From positions 2,542,001 through 2,606,000 of the forward strand of contig OY744462.1 in assembly GCA_963556145.1 (NCBI GenBank): DNA of 64,000 nucleotides, written 5' to 3'. Below, piece after piece: positions 11,929 to 22,468 of the stretch (positions are counted from its first letter, which is position 1; each line of letters starts with the position of its first letter). The position numbers and the translations under genes were made by a program. This DNA comes from Hygrocybe punicea (lineage: Eukaryota > Basidiomycota > Agaricomycetes > Agaricales > Hygrophoraceae). The notes beneath the pieces are model-generated. The model was not told the DNA's origin, searched no databases, and saw only the letters and a list, made by a program, of their open reading frames with translations.

Positions 11929-12923
11929 TCACTCCTCTGCTGTGTTCAAATTCTTGTGAATGTATTGGCAAAGCTTGGCTAGTTCATCGTTGATGTAATT
12001 CCAAAATTTGTTAGCCTTATACTTCCAACCAGTAGGCGAAGACTCCTCATTGCCACACTCATCATCTGAATTACTGTCTTCTTCTGGGTCTTCGCTGCCT
12101 AATTGTTTGTTATCATGTTCAAAAGCCTCACAAGCGCGGGCCTCATCCTCCTGGAGTAGTACTGGGTCAATGGGTATCTCGGCGCATACATCCTTCTCGC
12201 CATTCTCGCCATTCTCGGTAAGGTGCAGCCCTTGACATTTTTCTTTGCATTTCTGTTTGAAATACACTAAAGATTGGCACTAGAATTGGAAAGAGAGAAA
12301 GAAAAGAGTTGCATCCCACTGTCCATGCACATACTCACCAGAAATGCAATATGGGACCAGTGAAGAGATGTGATCTCGATGCCACTAGGTGTGAGCGATC
12401 TCATCAGCTTACTGATGTTGAGCTCTTTCCTGACAGCTCCCAGAGACCCAGAGATCTAAAAGGGAAAGTCGTCAATTCATCATCTGTAGCGGCAATGAAA
12501 TGTAACCTTTTGTTTGATATTGCTTCGTCCCAAAGTTAAGAGTTCTTTGATGAGTGTCGTAAGCTTGATCTGCAATTCGGGATCCTCGAAAACCTCAACA
12601 GGAACCTTGAAGACAAGGGGTTCTTCTTTGATTACCATCTAGCGTGACTTTCAGAATAGCAACTGCTGATACATCAAATATCTTACCATAATGTGAGAGG
12701 CAAGATCTGTGACATAAGCTGTGAGGTTGGGAGACAATAGACATGCCAACAAATGGTCCTGCAACCTGGCCTGGTTGTGGGATGTGAGAAGAAAGAAGCC
12801 ATACAATTGTATAACACTCACCCTGAAATCCGATGATGCCAACAATTGAGCATGAGAATCCTTACTATTGCGGAGCTTCTGACCGATGAAATCGGCTTTG
12901 ATGTCCAGCAACATCATGATTGG
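11929..12923 (-). pseudogene. 3' part of a host-type gene split by retrotransposon 1, unknown family
   Basis: Minus-strand exons run from the insertion point: LGTPIMMLLDIKADFIGQK and following residues (to about 12823), a further segment near 12640-12512 (containing VIKEEPLVFKVPVEVFED, ending at a donor near 12511), 12456-12340 (containing KLMRSLTPSGIEITSLHWSH), and a last exon 12267-11929 that is acidic and ends KFWNYINDELAKLCQYIHKN plus a few residues. Splice signals and phases are reasonable. I cannot name the family; the pattern resembles repeated uncharacterised proteins of Agaricomycetes. Its 5' part lies beyond the retrotransposon at 18768-19094. The gene is interrupted in an exon, so it cannot make the full product. 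Confidence 0.55.
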
Positions 12924-13520
12924 TGTAGAGGCTCCAAATTGTGTGGATCCATTTCCCCTTCATATCCCACTCCATTCTCGTCCATTCCTATTCCTATATC
13001 ATCGATTCTGCTTGATTCTGCTCTTTCTTATCAATTCCACTCTGGATTCCGCCTCCGGAATCGTTCCTACTCGCAATGCAATGTCCCTAACAACCCGGAA
13101 TCAGTACGTATATAGTTGTATATCATATATCTTTGTTTCCCGTCTCCTAGTACATAGCACCAACCTCCTGTCTCACCTCCTCCTTGCCCCCTATCATTTA
13201 CAGCCTTCGCTTGTAGTACATAGTTACTACAGCACAGGATCCCTCACAGTAGTATAAAAAGTAGCACATTTATACTACAAAATAATATAGAAATACAGGT
13301 TATTACAGCACACTTCAGTTCTATTTCTTAGTCCACTCTTCGTATTGTCTACACCGCTCTTCGTCCTTTCCCCACACTCACCCTCTGATTCCGGAACCCC
13401 TGGATTCAGGTTGGATTGACTAGACCTCTCTAAAGAAACTAATTCCTCTGATCACTTTCTAGCTGATCACCACTTTCCATAGATTCCTCTTCTGGGTCTA
13501 CAACAGAACTCGCTGTCACA
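12924..13520 (+). repeat. 5' LTR of retrotransposon 1
   Basis: Starts TGTAGAGGCTCC and ends CTCGCTGTCACA, 597 bp. It is strongly similar along its length to the block at 18182-18767 and to the solo LTR at 10898-11493, with scattered substitutions and short indels, so the copies are not very young. Confidence 0.9.
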
Positions 13521-13522
13521 AC

Positions 13523-13539
13523 TGGAGCGCACCGTGAGG
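13523..13539 (+). other. Primer-binding site of retrotransposon 1
   Basis: Two bases after the 5' LTR end comes TGGAGCGCACCGTGAGG, beginning with the TGG that pairs with a tRNA 3' CCA. Retrotransposon 2 has the near-identical TGGAGCCCACCGCGAGG at the same offset, so both elements probably use the same kind of tRNA primer. I could not name the tRNA. Confidence 0.65.
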
Positions 13540-13703
13540 AAGTAGTTTCTTTTGTCTTTTCATACCCTCCCCACCATCGGCTTTGACTTTCATGATGTTT
13601 ATCCTTTGTTCCCGACTCTAATTGCTCAGCCCCACTTACGACTTCGACCCCTTCCTCGTACCTCCCTGACCAGACCAGCTTCCCGATTTGGAAATTCCTC
13701 GAT

Positions 13704-15341
13704 ATGATGCACGGATTGATGCCTCTCCGAGGTGATTGTTCAGCTCCGACCTTTCATGGTGACGAACACAACCTTCCCCACTTCTTTGACGAAATTGACA
13801 TGCTTGGCTCTGACTGTGGACTCATGGACACTATGAAGATTCGCTACATGCTCCAGTACCTCAATAACGACGACTACAAACTTTGGTCCACCCTTCCCGC
13901 CACTTCAGCAAAGGACTTCATCACTTTCCGACGTGCCGTTTTCGACTTCTATCCTGGTGCCACAGACAGTATTCGGTATACGATCACGGATCTCGATCAA
14001 TTGGTTAAATGACAATCGGCTTATGGTATAGAAAACAAGATGGACTTAGGACAATATTTCCGGGACTTCATACACATTTCCGGAGTACTATATGACAACG
14101 GCCGTTTATCCGACAAGCAGCGGAATGAATATTTTGCCAACAGATTTGACTTGGACCTTCGTCAACGTGTTGAAGAACGACTCCATTACCTTCTTCCTGG
14201 TCATTACCACGACGATCTGTACCTGGTTGATATTTTCCATGATGCCACATTATTTTTACTTTCCACTTACCGTTCCGTTCCAGAATCTGTTGTCACTGCA
14301 GCCCCCGTTGCCATTTCCAGTCCCGATTCCAGTCCCGGTCCCATACCTGTCACAGTCATCTCACCTCCGGAACAGATTCCATCCTCAATCCCGCCCACTG
14401 TTGTTCATTCCGCCCCCCACATTCATTCTGGTCCTTCATATACTCCGTCCCCATCATCATGTTCCCCATCCCTGTCCGCTCTGGTACCTGTCGAGACTGT
14501 TATTTGTTTACAGGTTTTGTTGTCCAGTCCCGTGTTGTTCCCGTCTGAGCCCCTTCCTGATTTATTGATGCCGGTCATCAATTCCATCTTGCCTTTCGGT
14601 CCCATTCCCGATTTATTGATTCCGTCTCCTATTTCGTCCATATTGTCTCCTATTTCGTCCCCTCTGGTTTCCGTCTACGAACTCGTGCTGGATCTGCTCC
14701 CATTTGCTCCAGATTCCCCAGATATAGACATTCTGTCCTCGATATTGCCTCCTATTTGTCCCCTGTCTTTGTCTATTGAGTTTCTGTCCCAGTCGGTTGA
14801 GTTCCCTGTACCCATTTCGATTCCGGATCCATTACCCCCTCTGTCCCCGTCATCCCTTGTCATTTCCGCTCCCATATTGTCTCCAGTTCCGTCCTTGCCC
14901 ACTTGGGGCACATTGTTGTCTTCGCCCACTTGGGACACCCCATCATTTTTAGACCCATCATGCGGCACACCCGTTATATGGGATCATGTTGGTGTCGGCA
15001 CTCCGGTTCTCGATTTTATATTGTTCCTCGTTTCCACTTTCATTTTATTTTGTCACCGTATATTGGACCTCCGCCCCATTGACACCTTGCTCGAATTTTT
15101 GCAAGAAGCTCTCCATCTCCTCTTGTCATTCCGCCTCCGCTCTTCTTTCAGAAACTCTTGTGGGGATACAGATTCATTTCCGTCTCCTATTTTTGCGTTT
15201 TCACCTTCCATTCCACTTTCTGTTCCTACTCCTGTATCTTGTTTATTTATGCTTTCATTTCCGTTTCTAGTTTTTTTTGTTTCCCACCCTTTCCGGTCCC
15301 ATGTCGTTTCCGTTGTATTCTGGTGCTTTCCTCCACCTTGA
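13704..15341 (+). pseudogene. Gag-like ORF of retrotransposon 1, with an in-frame stop
   Basis: The frame is homologous to the Gag of retrotransposon 2: APTFHGDEHNLPHFFDEID matches APTFDGNLLNLNRFFEEVE, and QYFRDFIHISG matches EYYREFIRISG. A TGA at 14010-14012 interrupts one continuous frame (13704 and 14040 are in the same phase), between DLDQLVK and QSAYGIENK. After about residue 190 the protein turns into a long Pro/Ser/Ile/Leu-rich stretch; the CCHC knuckle seen in the other Gag is missing. The copy is probably dead as written, unless the stop is read through. Confidence 0.72.
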
Positions 15342-15360
15342 CCACCAGATTCCGTTTCAC

Positions 15361-17840
15361 TTAGCTTTCCGTTTCACTCTTTCCATCTATAGATTTTATT
15401 ATGTACTCTTTTAGTTTATGTACATTGTCCCGTGTTCCATTTCCCATCCCTTTCCGTTCATTTCCCCCTTCGTCGAGTTTTGTGTCAATTAGGTCGAGTT
15501 GACCAAGGATGTGGGCTTGGTTTGCGCGGAGTCGGTTTAGCTCCTTTGTCCAATGGGTTAGCTTCGTGTGGACCTCCATGACATATTCGGATAGGCCATC
15601 TGCGATGACCGAGATCTCCCATTGTGTTTCCGTCGCCATCCTCTGCATAGCCTGGACGTGCTCGTCGATTCTGGCTCTGATCTGCGGCTGCTTGAACGGA
15701 CTCCCTCATTTCCCATCGTCCTGCTCTGATTCCATGTCCGGTTCGACATCGGTCAACGTCCGTTTGCTTGTCGACGCTTCTCCAGCCTGTAGCTTGGGCT
15801 TCTTCACCGGCTTCAGAATCTTCTTCACGACGATCTTCCTCTTTGGACTACCCACCTTCGCCTTCCCTTTCCGTTCCACTTTCCTGGTTCCAGTGGCCGG
15901 TCCCTTTGTCGATAAGCAGTGTCGTTTAAGCTTCTTGCATCGGTCGCATGCGTACCCCTTGATTCTGCGACAAACCATGTTGGCGGTCACGCACGCATCG
16001 CATTGTTGGATCTGGAACGACTGCATATACTACAAATTAGTTAGGCACCATGGATATATGAGTCTGCAAGATATTACTCACCCCCAGAAGCTTTCACTTC
16101 GGTCCCATATCCCTGTTTCCACTCGCATTCAAAAAATCGTCCCTGCTATTGTACTCCCCGTTGTAGATGCGGGTTTGGGGTGGCTTCGGAACAATAAAGA
16201 GAAGATGATCCTAACCTAGGGGTGTCAGCGTAGAAGTGACTGTGGATAATCAGTGTCGGGAATAGTAGTAAAAGGTGAAATGTAAGTAAAATATAAAGCC
16301 GCTGCATAAAACTGGACAAATAATATCAAACCTGATGATGAACGGAGTGAAAACAGATAAATAACGATGAACCCAACAATGCCGACAATGTCGGGTATGG
16401 CGGGTCGGGTCAGGTCGGGTCGGAAACGATGAACAAATAATAGAACAAGGATAAAGATGACAAAGTGAACTACGAAAAGCTAAGGGTCTACAAGGACGAG
16501 CATTTGAAGTGATTAAAAGATGACTCTGACTATGAGGAAATGGGGACTAAGGGTATCTCTTTTTAGTACGGTCGTTGGGGACCATTTTTATAGTACATGA
16601 GTGAGTAGTCTACTTTTTGGACATGTCTACTTCAGCCGATAGAAACTACAAAGAAAAGATGGAATGGGGATGTGGAAAGGGGGGTTGCAGAGTGACACAG
16701 GCAGGTCAATGGAGGGGAAAATACATATCCAAGAAAAAGATCTGAAATCTCACATATATCTCCGAAAGGATGAGGGGATGCACAAATAAGGTAAGTCCGA
16801 AGTCGGGGATTGAGTCCGATGAGATCCATCTTCTAGCATTGGAACTCTGGGGCTTATGAGGCTGCCGGATTTGGTCCGAGAGCGGCTGTGACGAAGCGGC
16901 ATATGTTGGGTCACATCGGTCACATTGGGTCACATCACGTCGGGTTACGTCGGGTTGGAATGGGAATCGTTTGGAAGTGTCGGGTTCGTCCGGATTCATG
17001 ATATATTGACAATACGGACTCAGAGGGACATTGAGTCTCTACACCGGGAACGGTTTCATTGTCCCGGTTGACCTTTTTGTTTTGGTTGGCCTTTTTGTTT
17101 TTAAGAGCTTGGAGCCTCTCGTATTTCTGGAGTTGTTCCTCGGCCCAGTCGTCGTCTGTATCCTCATCCTCGTCCTTGTTTCCATGATTGATGGCTTGTC
17201 CGGACTCCTCCTGGTCCCTTTCCGTGGCTGCTTCAGCCTCCCTTTTTGCTGCCTTGCCTCTGCTGCCTTCACCCTTTCTGCAGCCTCGATCTGCTTCGCT
17301 TCCGCTTCCGCCTCTGCCCCAGCCCTCCTATTTATCTCCTCCTCATAAAGGCCCAATTCCTCTGCACGTTTCTGCTCAAGCTCCGCCGCCTCCATGGCCT
17401 GTTGTCTCCTCGCTTCCTCCTCCATCTTCTCCTGTAAACGCAATGCCTCCTTGACTTCCCGACGCTCTGCCTCTTCCTGCTCCTGCTTCTTGTATTCCTC
17501 CCAGTTCTGCAACCATTCCTCGACCTCCACCACCATCTCTCCACCCATCAAGAAGTCCCTCAGTTCCATCACGTCGATTCTGTTGTCCCAGATTTCCATC
17601 AATATTCCCCTGTAGTTCCGCTGCCAGGTATCGTTAGTTCACGCCGTTTACGGGAACAGAATCTCTTACCATGGCCCGTCGTCGGCTCACCACCCATTGC
17701 CATGCCTCATTCTCGAATCCATCGCGTACAATATCGATTCTGGCTGTGTCGACTTCCAGTAACTTGGCTACAGTGTTCTCAAAGTCTTGCCATGTTTCCG
17801 CATCGAGAGCATTGAGGAAGTTGTTGTATTCCATCGACAT
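15361..17840 (-). pseudogene. Antisense accessory gene of retrotransposon 1 (coiled coil plus Zn2Cys6-like motif), decayed
   Basis: Exon 1 (17840 to about 17673) starts MSMEYNNFLNALDAE and corresponds to MSQVYDNFLAFVES in the element 2 gene. Exon 2 (from 17623) begins RNYRGI, like RAYNGI there, followed by a long Glu/Ala/Arg coiled coil. Exon 3 (about 16035-15361) has C-x2-C-x6-C-x7-C-x2-C-x6-C in QCDACVTANMVC and YACDRCKKLKRHC, then a basic stretch and a helical tail. Damage: an apparent 1-nt loss in the A/T run at 17243-17247, a TGA at 15706-15708 inside exon 3 (frames on both sides are in phase), and a solo LTR at 16162-17043. It is transcribed, if at all, against gag. Function unknown. 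Confidence 0.7.
16162..17043 (-). mobile_element. Solo LTR related to retrotransposon 2, nested in the accessory gene of retrotransposon 1
   Basis: On the minus strand it begins TGTAGAGACTC and its plus-strand left end reads TGTAGATGCGGG. The body matches the retrotransposon 2 LTR segment by segment: CGAACCCGAC repeats, GATCTCATCGGACT, and near the other end GGGGTCAGCG-like and GTAGAAGTGACT. It is longer (882 bp against 794) and clearly diverged. Flanking tetranucleotides CCGT and CCGG could be a mutated target duplication. Reading across it rejoins accessory-gene coding sequence on both sides. Confidence 0.72.
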
Positions 17841-18181
17841 CTGGCATTGGTGTTGGTGTTTGTTGCGTTTGTTGAGGAGTTTTGGGCTTGTTGAGGTTGT
17901 TGTCAATGTCGAGTCACATTGAAAAATTTTATGTTTGTATTTGTTGCCCCATCATGTTACCGTTATTTCTTTGTCCAGCTGTTTCGCCCCATACTATTTT
18001 GGTAGCTCCAGATCACCCCTCCCGATGCTTTGATACCCACCAGCTTCAACTCCGTTCACGTTGTACTCCCGATTCCATCCGTTTTCGACATCGCTTCCGC
18101 TCTTTTCTTCCCACGACCCCAGGATCTTTATTACTTCGTATGGATCGACCAGAGATGGTCTCAATCTGAGTCCTGACCAGA

Positions 18182-18767
18182 TGTAGAGGCTCTGGATTGT
18201 GTGGATCCGTATCCCCTTCATATCTGACACTGTTCCCGTCCATTCCCATTCCTTTATCATCGATTCCACCCGATTCCACTCATTCCATTGATTCCGTTCT
18301 GGATTCCACCTCCAGAATCATTCCTACTTGCAATGCAATGTCCCTAATGACCCAGAATCAGTATGTTTATAGTTATATATCATGTATCTTCATTTCCCAT
18401 CTCCTAGTCCATAGCACCATTCCTCCTATCCTCCACTCCACTCACCCCTATCACTTACAGCCTTCGCTTGTAGTACATGGTTACTACAGCACAGGATCGC
18501 TCACAGTAGTATAAAAGTAGCACATTTACACTACAAAACCATATATAAATACAGGTTATTACAGCGCACTTCAGTTCTATTTCTTAGTCCACTCTTCGTA
18601 TTGTCTACACCGCTCTTAGTCCTTTCCCCACACTCACCCTCTGATTCCGGAACCCCTTGATTCGGGTTGGATTGACTAGACCTCTCTAAAGAAACTAATT
18701 CCTCTCTAGCTGATCACCACTTTCCATAGATTCCTCTTCTGGGTCTACAACAGAACTCGCCGTCACA
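18182..18767 (+). repeat. 3' LTR of retrotransposon 1
   Basis: 586 bp, starting TGTAGAGGCTCTGG and ending CTCGCCGTCACA, followed by the target duplication TTGG. It differs from the 5' LTR by scattered substitutions and small indels. Confidence 0.9.
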
Positions 18768-19094
18768 TTGGGGTGCCAAGCTGAGCGCACCAACCATTGT
18801 CAGTGAGGCATTGAGGACACAAGAATTACTCACGTCACAGAAGGCATCAAGAGAATTTTCAGGGATATTATGCCAACAACAGATTTCTAGGGCCGAACGT
18901 TTGAGCCTTTTACTTGAAGGGGGGGAAGAGCTACAATCGTCGTCCCCAACAAGGCTATCTTCATCATCTCAACCACAAGAGCCTAAGGAAGAGCTGCCAT
19001 TTTCGCTATAGATGGTTGATCCCCTTTGTGAACTAACACTTCTGGAAGAGTTGGACGAGTTTCTGGATGATTTAAACCTCAAAAGCGCACTCAT
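18768..19094 (-). pseudogene. 5' part of the host-type gene split by retrotransposon 1
   Basis: From an ATG at 19094 the minus strand reads a Ser-rich start (MSALLRFKSSRNSSNSSRS), then meets TGA at 18969-18971, and continues in the same frame as an acidic/Ser stretch followed by KRLKRSALEICCWHNIPEN to a donor (GTGAGT) at about 18832. The next exon begins at about 18780 (acceptor gcgctcag) and runs into the insertion point with LGTPI; joining it to 12923 continues the frame. So the gene was already spliced and intact-looking at that point before insertion. The in-frame TGA suggests later decay or an unrecognised intron. Confidence 0.5.
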
Positions 19095-19428
19095 GGTTGT
19101 AGCAGAAGAAAGTCAACATGTCATGTGAATAACGGAGAACAAATAAGGCACAAGTATCATTAATATACAAACAAATGAACACATAATTCATATAGACAGA
19201 ATACAACATATTTAACAACGGGCTGGAGGGGTATTTATAGTAGGCCGCAAATGTTTATGTACCATATTGAACACAAGGGAACGGTGGGGTTTGGTCACTG
19301 GAAAATCCTTCCAAGGTGATAGGCAAGCTTGCTATTTTGCCTGATCCAAGGATTCGTGTTTTGCCAGTGAGTCTGTGACATCTGTTGGCCTTCACTCTCT
19401 CGGATATGACTTCGGTAAAGATATCATC

Positions 19429-20250
19429 TCATTTACGTTTGAGGATCGGATCATTAGCTTCAGATGCAATCATGCCTGCCTGTATGATGTCGGAGAGGTC
19501 CTGACTGCCCTGATGGGAGATTGGGTAGACTGGGTAGTCATCTCTGTCTTTGTCATTGACATTTCCCTGGAGGGCATTGGGTTCAGACTCATGTCCATCC
19601 ATCTGTCCATCATTAGCTGTCCTGTCTTCTTCATCACCCTGTTCATCTTTTCCTTCACCAACCTCACCCTCATCATGTTCACGTTCATCATGTTCATCCC
19701 CATCCCCATCCCCATCCCCATTGTCATTGTCATTGTCACCGTTATTGTGTTCATCTTCGTCCTCATCCACAGAGTATCGAGTTGGTTTGTTGATGAAGGG
19801 TTGAAAAGGAAGGACAGGATGCTCGGCGGCAGATGTTGCAACTGCAGACTCTTCAGAAAGATCGTTCAGAGCAGAGCGAAAAATATCGACCATCTCCTTG
19901 TGTGTAGCCTTTTTCTTGCGATCAGTGAAAAATAGCACACGCAGATTTGTGCTGCATTTTTTTAAATCGTTGAAGTATGAATGATAGAAGGAAAGGATAT
20001 CCGATTCAAATGTCTCCTCATATGAGAACTGTCCAAGTTTGGCATCTGCAACATCGCAAAATGACTTTTCCGGATCGATCCATTTTGAGATCGGTATATC
20101 TTTTGCTGACTTGAGATTTGTTCTGAGTAGACTGTGGGGGCCCGCTTGGTGGGTGCAGATCCATATAAGAACATAAAACAAGGATTCAAGGTCATGCTCT
20201 GGCCCATGCACAACCTTAGTGTGGTCTCGGAGGACCACCCAATAAGGCAT
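19429..20250 (-). pseudogene. FunK1-type fungal protein kinase, C-terminal fragment
   Basis: The minus frame contains VVHGPEHDLESLFYVLIWIC, the C-lobe hallmark of the fungus-specific FunK1 kinases (HDLES-FYVL-WIC). About 110 more residues follow and then a low-complexity Asp/Gly/Glu tail encoded by a GAC/GAT-type repeat around 19690-19780. The N-lobe, the catalytic HRD-type loop and the DFG-type motif are absent: the frame is cut at 20250 where a TIR-bounded repeat begins. I treat it as a truncated gene. The fragment could still be transcribed from a new promoter. Confidence 0.75.
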
Positions 20251-21313
20251 GTCACGACTCTGGGTAACCCGTGGGAAAGCTTGTGGGTATCTTACTCGTG
20301 AGTACCATTTACCGGTTGTCTGAAATACTCATGGATCTGGGTGTCACGTATTATCTCTCAGGTACCTGTGTGAGTACTTGTGGGTCACAGCCAAAACTCA
20401 TTCTCTGTAGATACTCAAATGTTTAATTTTTGTGTGTATGAAATTGCGGGAACTTAGATCATGTGATCTTAAACAAAGACGCGAAACGTCAACTCAACAA
20501 TAACAGCAACACTCACCATACTGTCACCCATACCTGTGGTGTCACAGGTTTCACAGTTACACAACAACGACACCAACGACTATGACGATGATGATGATGA
20601 TGAGCTTTGTAGGGCCAGGAATGTAAGAAACCAGCCAGAGTGGTGGTGCATCCACCCTCTGGCTGTCAGGTACATCTCAAATCATCACACCGTTATGCAA
20701 AGCTGACTATTGTTTCAATTTCATTAGTTTTCCATGTAAACAACAACAACAACAACAACACACATAGCGCTGACGCGACAACAACAACAACAACATGTGA
20801 CGAAGACATGCACAGTGCTGACGCAACGACGATGCATGCAACACGACCAACCCATGTCTAAAACACAGGTTGGTCATGTTCCTGGTCTCTTTCACCTCGC
20901 ACAAGCCAGTCTGATGCCAATTGGTGTCAGTACTGTTGACGTGAGGTGGAAAGTAGCACCGTGACGATGCACTGACCACAACGCAACAGCAACAGCTGCG
21001 GTGGTGGCACGGTGCCACTGAAGGTCCCCCCTCCTCCCCACTCCTCCCAACTCCTTGCAACCCCAGGCCCACATCAGTTGACATGGCATGGTGGCTTGCG
21101 AGGAAATTTGAGGGTGGAGGTGGATGGTTCACAGTCCAAAGCGCGTTGAGCCCCAGGTCACCTGCGAGTACCCATGGATCCGCAGGTAGCCGACCTGTGA
21201 ATCCGAGTCCAGTGGATTGAAAAACCCACGCGGATCTGGGTAAGTAAATTTTGATTAAAAAAACTCGTGAGTTTGGATCTGGATCACCCACGAGTGCACT
21301 CGTGACATGCCTT
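20248..21313. mobile_element. Small TIR-bounded element, probably non-autonomous, adjoining the FunK1 fragment
   Basis: The ends carry matching inverted repeats: TAAGGCATGTCACGA at the left (20246-20260) and TCGTGACATGCCTTA at the right (about 21301-21315). Both ends abut TA, as expected for a TA target duplication. Inside lie degenerate GTGGGTACTCGTGAGT-like motifs near both ends, (AAC)n runs near 20740-20795 and no transposase motif. The left end coincides with the truncation of the FunK1 frame. The element class is a guess from the TA and the inverted ends. Confidence 0.5.
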
Positions 21314-21315
21314 AG

Positions 21316-21640
21316 GCTGCATGTTTGCAAGGTGTTCGCTGGGGGGTGGGGACCTGGTCCCCGCTTTGGCACTGGTGGTGCCAGTGCAACCCCTGCTGCT
21401 GTTGGCACTGCTGCCACTTCACCTGTGGGTGTTGCGTTGATGCCATTGCCAAGCTGGTGTTGGTGCCGGTGCCACCCTGGTGCAATTGATGTCGCTGCCA
21501 GTGCTGCCACCGCCACTTCTCCTGCTGGTGGGTGGTGATGTGCTGGTGCCACCCCCAATGATGTTCATGCTGATGCCGGTGCTGCTGCTGCTCCTGCTGG
21601 TGGTGGTGTTGTGCTGGTGCTGTCACGACTAGCAGTCGTG
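21316..21640. repeat. Low-complexity GGT/GCT triplet block
   Basis: The stretch is dominated by TGCTGGTGC-like triplets. All open frames across it are compositional. A similar block occurs at about 23285-23560, which adds a (GTT)n run at 23505-23560. The two may be arms of related repeats. Confidence 0.5.
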
Positions 21641-22468
21641 TTAATGGATCTGTGGGTCAAATAGTTGCACGATGTCGGCGGTGGCGAGGGTTTACGTTCA
21701 AGGGTCTTTTTATGAGAGTGATTGTATGTTTGTGGGGGTAGGGTCTCAGGGGTAAGGTTCGAGCGGTATGGAGGTTGTGAAGTTTGTTACGTCTAGTACA
21801 ACTGCTAGGAGGAATACAAGAGGTCAAAGTTAAGGTAAGCTACATGTAGCGCGATGTCTTTTATACCGTTCCCCCTCCTCCACAGTACTAGTGACGTGTT
21901 GTAAGGATGACTCACTCCGTCGTGTTGGTGGGTCTACATCTCCCCTGGCATCAAAGTGATTTGTGATCATGCCGGGTTGGCACACGGATTCGTCACTAGA
22001 TTTGTAAGCATCTGGATACGTGTCATCACGGCTGTCTAGTTCTTCGTGAGGGTCTTCACTGCCGTGTGACATGTCGCTACTATGGATCGTGGGGGGTCAG
22101 AACGCCTCAAACGTTGATAGGGGGATTTCAGGATTGGCGGTGATGGAGATTCGTTGTACTCCTTGGCATATCGTTATGAGGATAAATGCGTACACAATGA
22201 TGATGGCAATGATAGCGGCGATAACTGACTGTGTCATGATTGGAGGGAGTTTGAGCATGGATGATGAAAGTGGGGCGTCTTATTGTTTTGATGTGAATGA
22301 TGGGAGTGGTTTGTGGTGTCCTGTGGGAGTCGGAGGTTTCAACCTCCGGTCACGTGTTGCTCTCACGGGTTTGTTGATGAAGTGGTAGAGGTTCCTTCCT
22401 GATTGGGAGTGGGTTTCTGTTCAGTATAAAGTGTGGTTGGATCCTTCGTCCCATCTCTCATCAATGCG
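21641..22468. other. Intergenic stretch with a short minus-strand open frame
   Basis: A minus-strand frame (22072-21890) reads a short acidic, Ser-rich peptide starting MSHGSEDPHEELDSRDD with no recognisable family. Nothing else in this interval is convincing. It lies divergently to the zinc-knuckle gene that follows. Confidence 0.25.

Larger units (their letters stand above)
12924..18767 (+). mobile_element. Retrotransposon 1: non-autonomous Ty3-type LTR element (gag plus antisense accessory gene, no pol)
   Basis: Two direct LTRs (12924-13520 and 18182-18767) bound the element, which is flanked by a 4-bp duplication TTGG (12920-12923 and 18768-18771). A primer-binding site follows the 5' LTR. 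The internal region holds a Gag-like frame on the plus strand and a decayed accessory gene on the minus strand, with a solo LTR nested inside the latter. I find no protease, reverse transcriptase, RNase H or integrase motif. Gene order matches retrotransposon 2 with pol deleted. It splits an older gene on the minus strand. Confidence 0.88.

Noticed and set aside
12924..18767. Search for RT and integrase in retrotransposon 1
   Set aside because: No DD-type RT, HHCC or DDE motif on either strand; gag is followed directly by the 3' end of the antisense gene.
19690..19780. Asp/Gly-rich tail of the kinase fragment as a functional acidic domain
   Set aside because: Encoded by a simple triplet/hexamer repeat; length is likely to vary freely.
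20707..21558. 283-residue minus frame
   Set aside because: It runs across (AAC)n and GGT/GCT triplet runs and a TIR element; composition explains its openness.
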